Source: Candidatus Scalindua arabica
GTDB taxonomy: Bacteria > Planctomycetota > Brocadiia > Brocadiales > Scalinduaceae
Direction of reading: 5' to 3'
Assembly (NCBI GenBank): GCA_018263435.1
Contig: JAANXD010000076.1
Location: 20,123 to 84,122 of the forward strand
DNA: 64,000 nt
Part shown: one piece after another, positions 62,968 through 64,000 of the stretch
How positions within the stretch are numbered: the first letter of the stretch is position 1
Layout of the letters: every line of letters begins with the position of its first letter
Translations under genes and position numbers: made by a program
Notes under the pieces: model-generated
The model's input: only the letters and a program-made list of their open reading frames with translations
Database searches by the model: none
Told to the model about the DNA's origin: nothing

Positions 62968-63529
62968 ATTATAGCAGACAGTATTTGAGATAGTTTATAT
63001 TTATCTGACAGCCACACTTCCTCCTGCCTTTCGTCTTTTCACCTACATTTTAGTTTTTCTCTTTTAGTGTTAATTTGTGCCTTTTACTCGCCCTCGCTTG
63101 TCCTCGTCCTGTCCTCCCCGCCCGAACGTACCGTTTCGGTACGGGCGGGGGCGCTTTCCAGTCCGGGGAGCGCTGTTTGTCCCCCCCCCTACTCCAAACT
63201 CCCAACTTTTCCACTCCGAACTAATACGGCAGGCTTTATCCTGCGTATTTGTCTTTTGCCTTTCATCTTTTAACCTACATTATATCTTTTCTCCGTGTTC
63301 TCTGTGTCTTTGTGTGAGTAACGTCTTTTGTCTTGCAAAACACCTCCACTCTTTTATAATGACTGGCAATAAGCAGTTGTTGCAATTCGTTTTACTACAT
63401 TTAAAATATCTACAAAAAGATGGTTTTACTTGTTCACACAAGTAAGGTTTTCATATACATATATATTCGTGGGCTTAAAGTAGGCCCGAAAAGGGATATG
63501 TCCTTTTTAAATTTATCAAAACAATTACG
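62968..63529. repeat. spacer with repeats before the DUF499 gene
   Basis: 562 bp without a supported gene. 63026-63060 is a second copy of CTTTCGTCTTTTCACCTACA; 63116-63150 is a strong palindrome CCCCGCCCGAACGTACCG / CGGTACGGGCGGGG; 63255-63300 and 63321-63360 are inverted copies of repeats seen at 60105-60190 and 6771-6806. 63473-63486 (GGGCTTAAAGTAGGCCC-like) and 63489-63507 are small hairpins. Confidence 0.65.
63489..63507 (+). terminator. AAAAGG...CCTTTT hairpin in the DUF499 leader
   Basis: AAAAGG (63489-63494) and CCTTTT (63502-63507) with GATATGT loop, then TTTAAATT, about 20 nt before the ATG. Short stem; may be a weak terminator or a leader structure. Confidence 0.3.
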
Positions 63530-64000
63530 ATGAAATCACTCAAACAGCTTTGTACACCACAGAAATTTGAAACAGACACAGATGTACTAGATATCATCGA
63601 CCTTGCTGAAGATCGTATTGACCCAGCTCTGTTTTTTGAAACCAATTATAAGACTCAGGGAATGGCAGTGCTGTTAAAAACGGCATTTGAAAGATTTAAG
63701 AAAAAGAGTCAGCAAAAACTCATAAAGTTAACACAAAGTATGGGCGGTGGTAAAACACACAATATGATTTCTTTAGGGCTGGTAGCAAAACATCCAGAAT
63801 ACCGCAAAGAAATAATTGGTAACGATCACAATGATGAAGGATTAGGAGAAGTAAAAGTACTCGCATTTTCAGGCCGGGAAAGCAATACGCCAAATGGCAT
63901 GTGGGGATTAATGGCCAAGCAGTTGGGAAAAGAATCTGAATTTAGATTGTTATGGGAAGGTGGTTTAAGGGCTCCAGGGGAAAGTGAAAGATCGGAAGAG
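63530..64000 (+). CDS. DUF499 P-loop protein, defence-associated (3' end outside window)
   Basis: The first 157 codons of a large ATPase: LIDLAEDRIDPALFFETNYK-like N-terminus (DIIDLAEDRIDPALFFETNY), and a Walker A variant LTQSMGGGKTHNM near residue 75. FSGRESNTPNGMWGLMAKQL follows. DUF499 proteins of about 1000 aa are known from anti-phage cassettes with a DUF1156 methyltransferase, DUF3780 and HerA-type helicase. Those partners, if present, lie beyond the right edge. The coding frame is open to the end of the window. Confidence 0.85.
   Translation, partial: MKSLKQLCTPQKFETDTDVLDIIDLAEDRIDPALFFETNYKTQGMAVLLKTAFERFKKKSQQKLIKLTQSMGGGKTHNMISLGLVAKHPEYRKEIIGNDHNDEGLGEVKVLAFSGRESNTPNGMWGLMAKQLGKESEFRLLWEGGLRAPGESERSEE

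Noticed and set aside
1-64000. tRNA, rRNA or CRISPR array
   Set aside because: No cloverleaf, rRNA or regularly spaced repeat-spacer pattern seen by eye; the repeats present are dispersed. A tRNAscan or CRISPR finder run would be decisive.

Overview
The window reads as the chromosome of a moderately low-GC, Gram-negative, probably strictly anaerobic bacterium. LptD shows an outer membrane. KorABC 2-oxoacid:ferredoxin oxidoreductase, a cobalamin-type radical SAM enzyme and a hemerythrin fit an anaerobic or microaerophilic life. The mix of genes (ClpC, AddAB with iron-sulfur cysteines in both subunits, the YmdB/TIGR00282 phosphoesterase, ComEC, a COG3044 ATPase) reminds me of deep-branching Planctomycetota such as anammox bacteria, but that placement is a low-confidence inference with no marker gene behind it.

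Left edge (1-7 kb): the 3' part of a Dnd DNA-phosphorothioation operon (dndC partial, dndD, dndE), followed by a dndA cysteine desulfurase that has lost its PLP lysine and its C-terminus, and a convergent HNH endonuclease resembling the sulfur-binding-domain (ScoMcrA/SprMcrA-like) type. After it come a HIT protein, a mini hicBA pair and a broken ORF6N gene.

Core chromosome (7-25.8 kb): a SAM methyltransferase and ClpC on the plus strand, then a long minus-strand run: DegT aminotransferase, LptD, CoaD, YmdB-like phosphoesterase, XseA, XseB, Dxs, NadK, KorA, KorB, KorC. Several of these overlap or abut, so parts are one operon. ComEC follows on the plus strand.

Mixed region (26-44.6 kb): a secreted unknown, a resolvase remnant, mazEF-like and vapBC-like loci (the latter with a decapitated toxin), then housekeeping genes: lipA, MOSC and mogA, glyQ without glyS, parB carrying a near-perfect parS site inside it, an ABC-2 permease, two unknown membrane proteins, htpG, a membrane DnaJ-like protein, cspA with a terminator-like hairpin in its leader, a B12-type radical SAM protein, hemerythrin, an RluA-family synthase, a COG3044 ATPase and higBA.

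Right part (44.8-64 kb): addBA, a CysH-like fragment, a SulP anion transporter, a RAYT transposase bounded by 16-bp inverted repeats, and a GC-richer three-gene cassette (HlyD-like adaptor, zinc-ribbon plus degenerate GGDEF-like protein, processive GT2) that looks like a transferred exopolysaccharide synthase with its own regulator. Then come small stress or TA genes (DUF2442, DUF4160 remnant, hicAB, mntA-hepT, orphan hicB) among interspersed repeats, and the 5' end of a DUF499 P-loop protein of the type found in defence cassettes.

Two things stand out. First, GC-rich or palindromic repeats sit between genes and also in frame inside comEC, addA and addB. Second, defence or toxin-antitoxin loci are dense, and several are visibly decaying (dndA, vapC, ORF6N, DUF4160, cysH-like). 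I see no tRNA, rRNA or CRISPR array.
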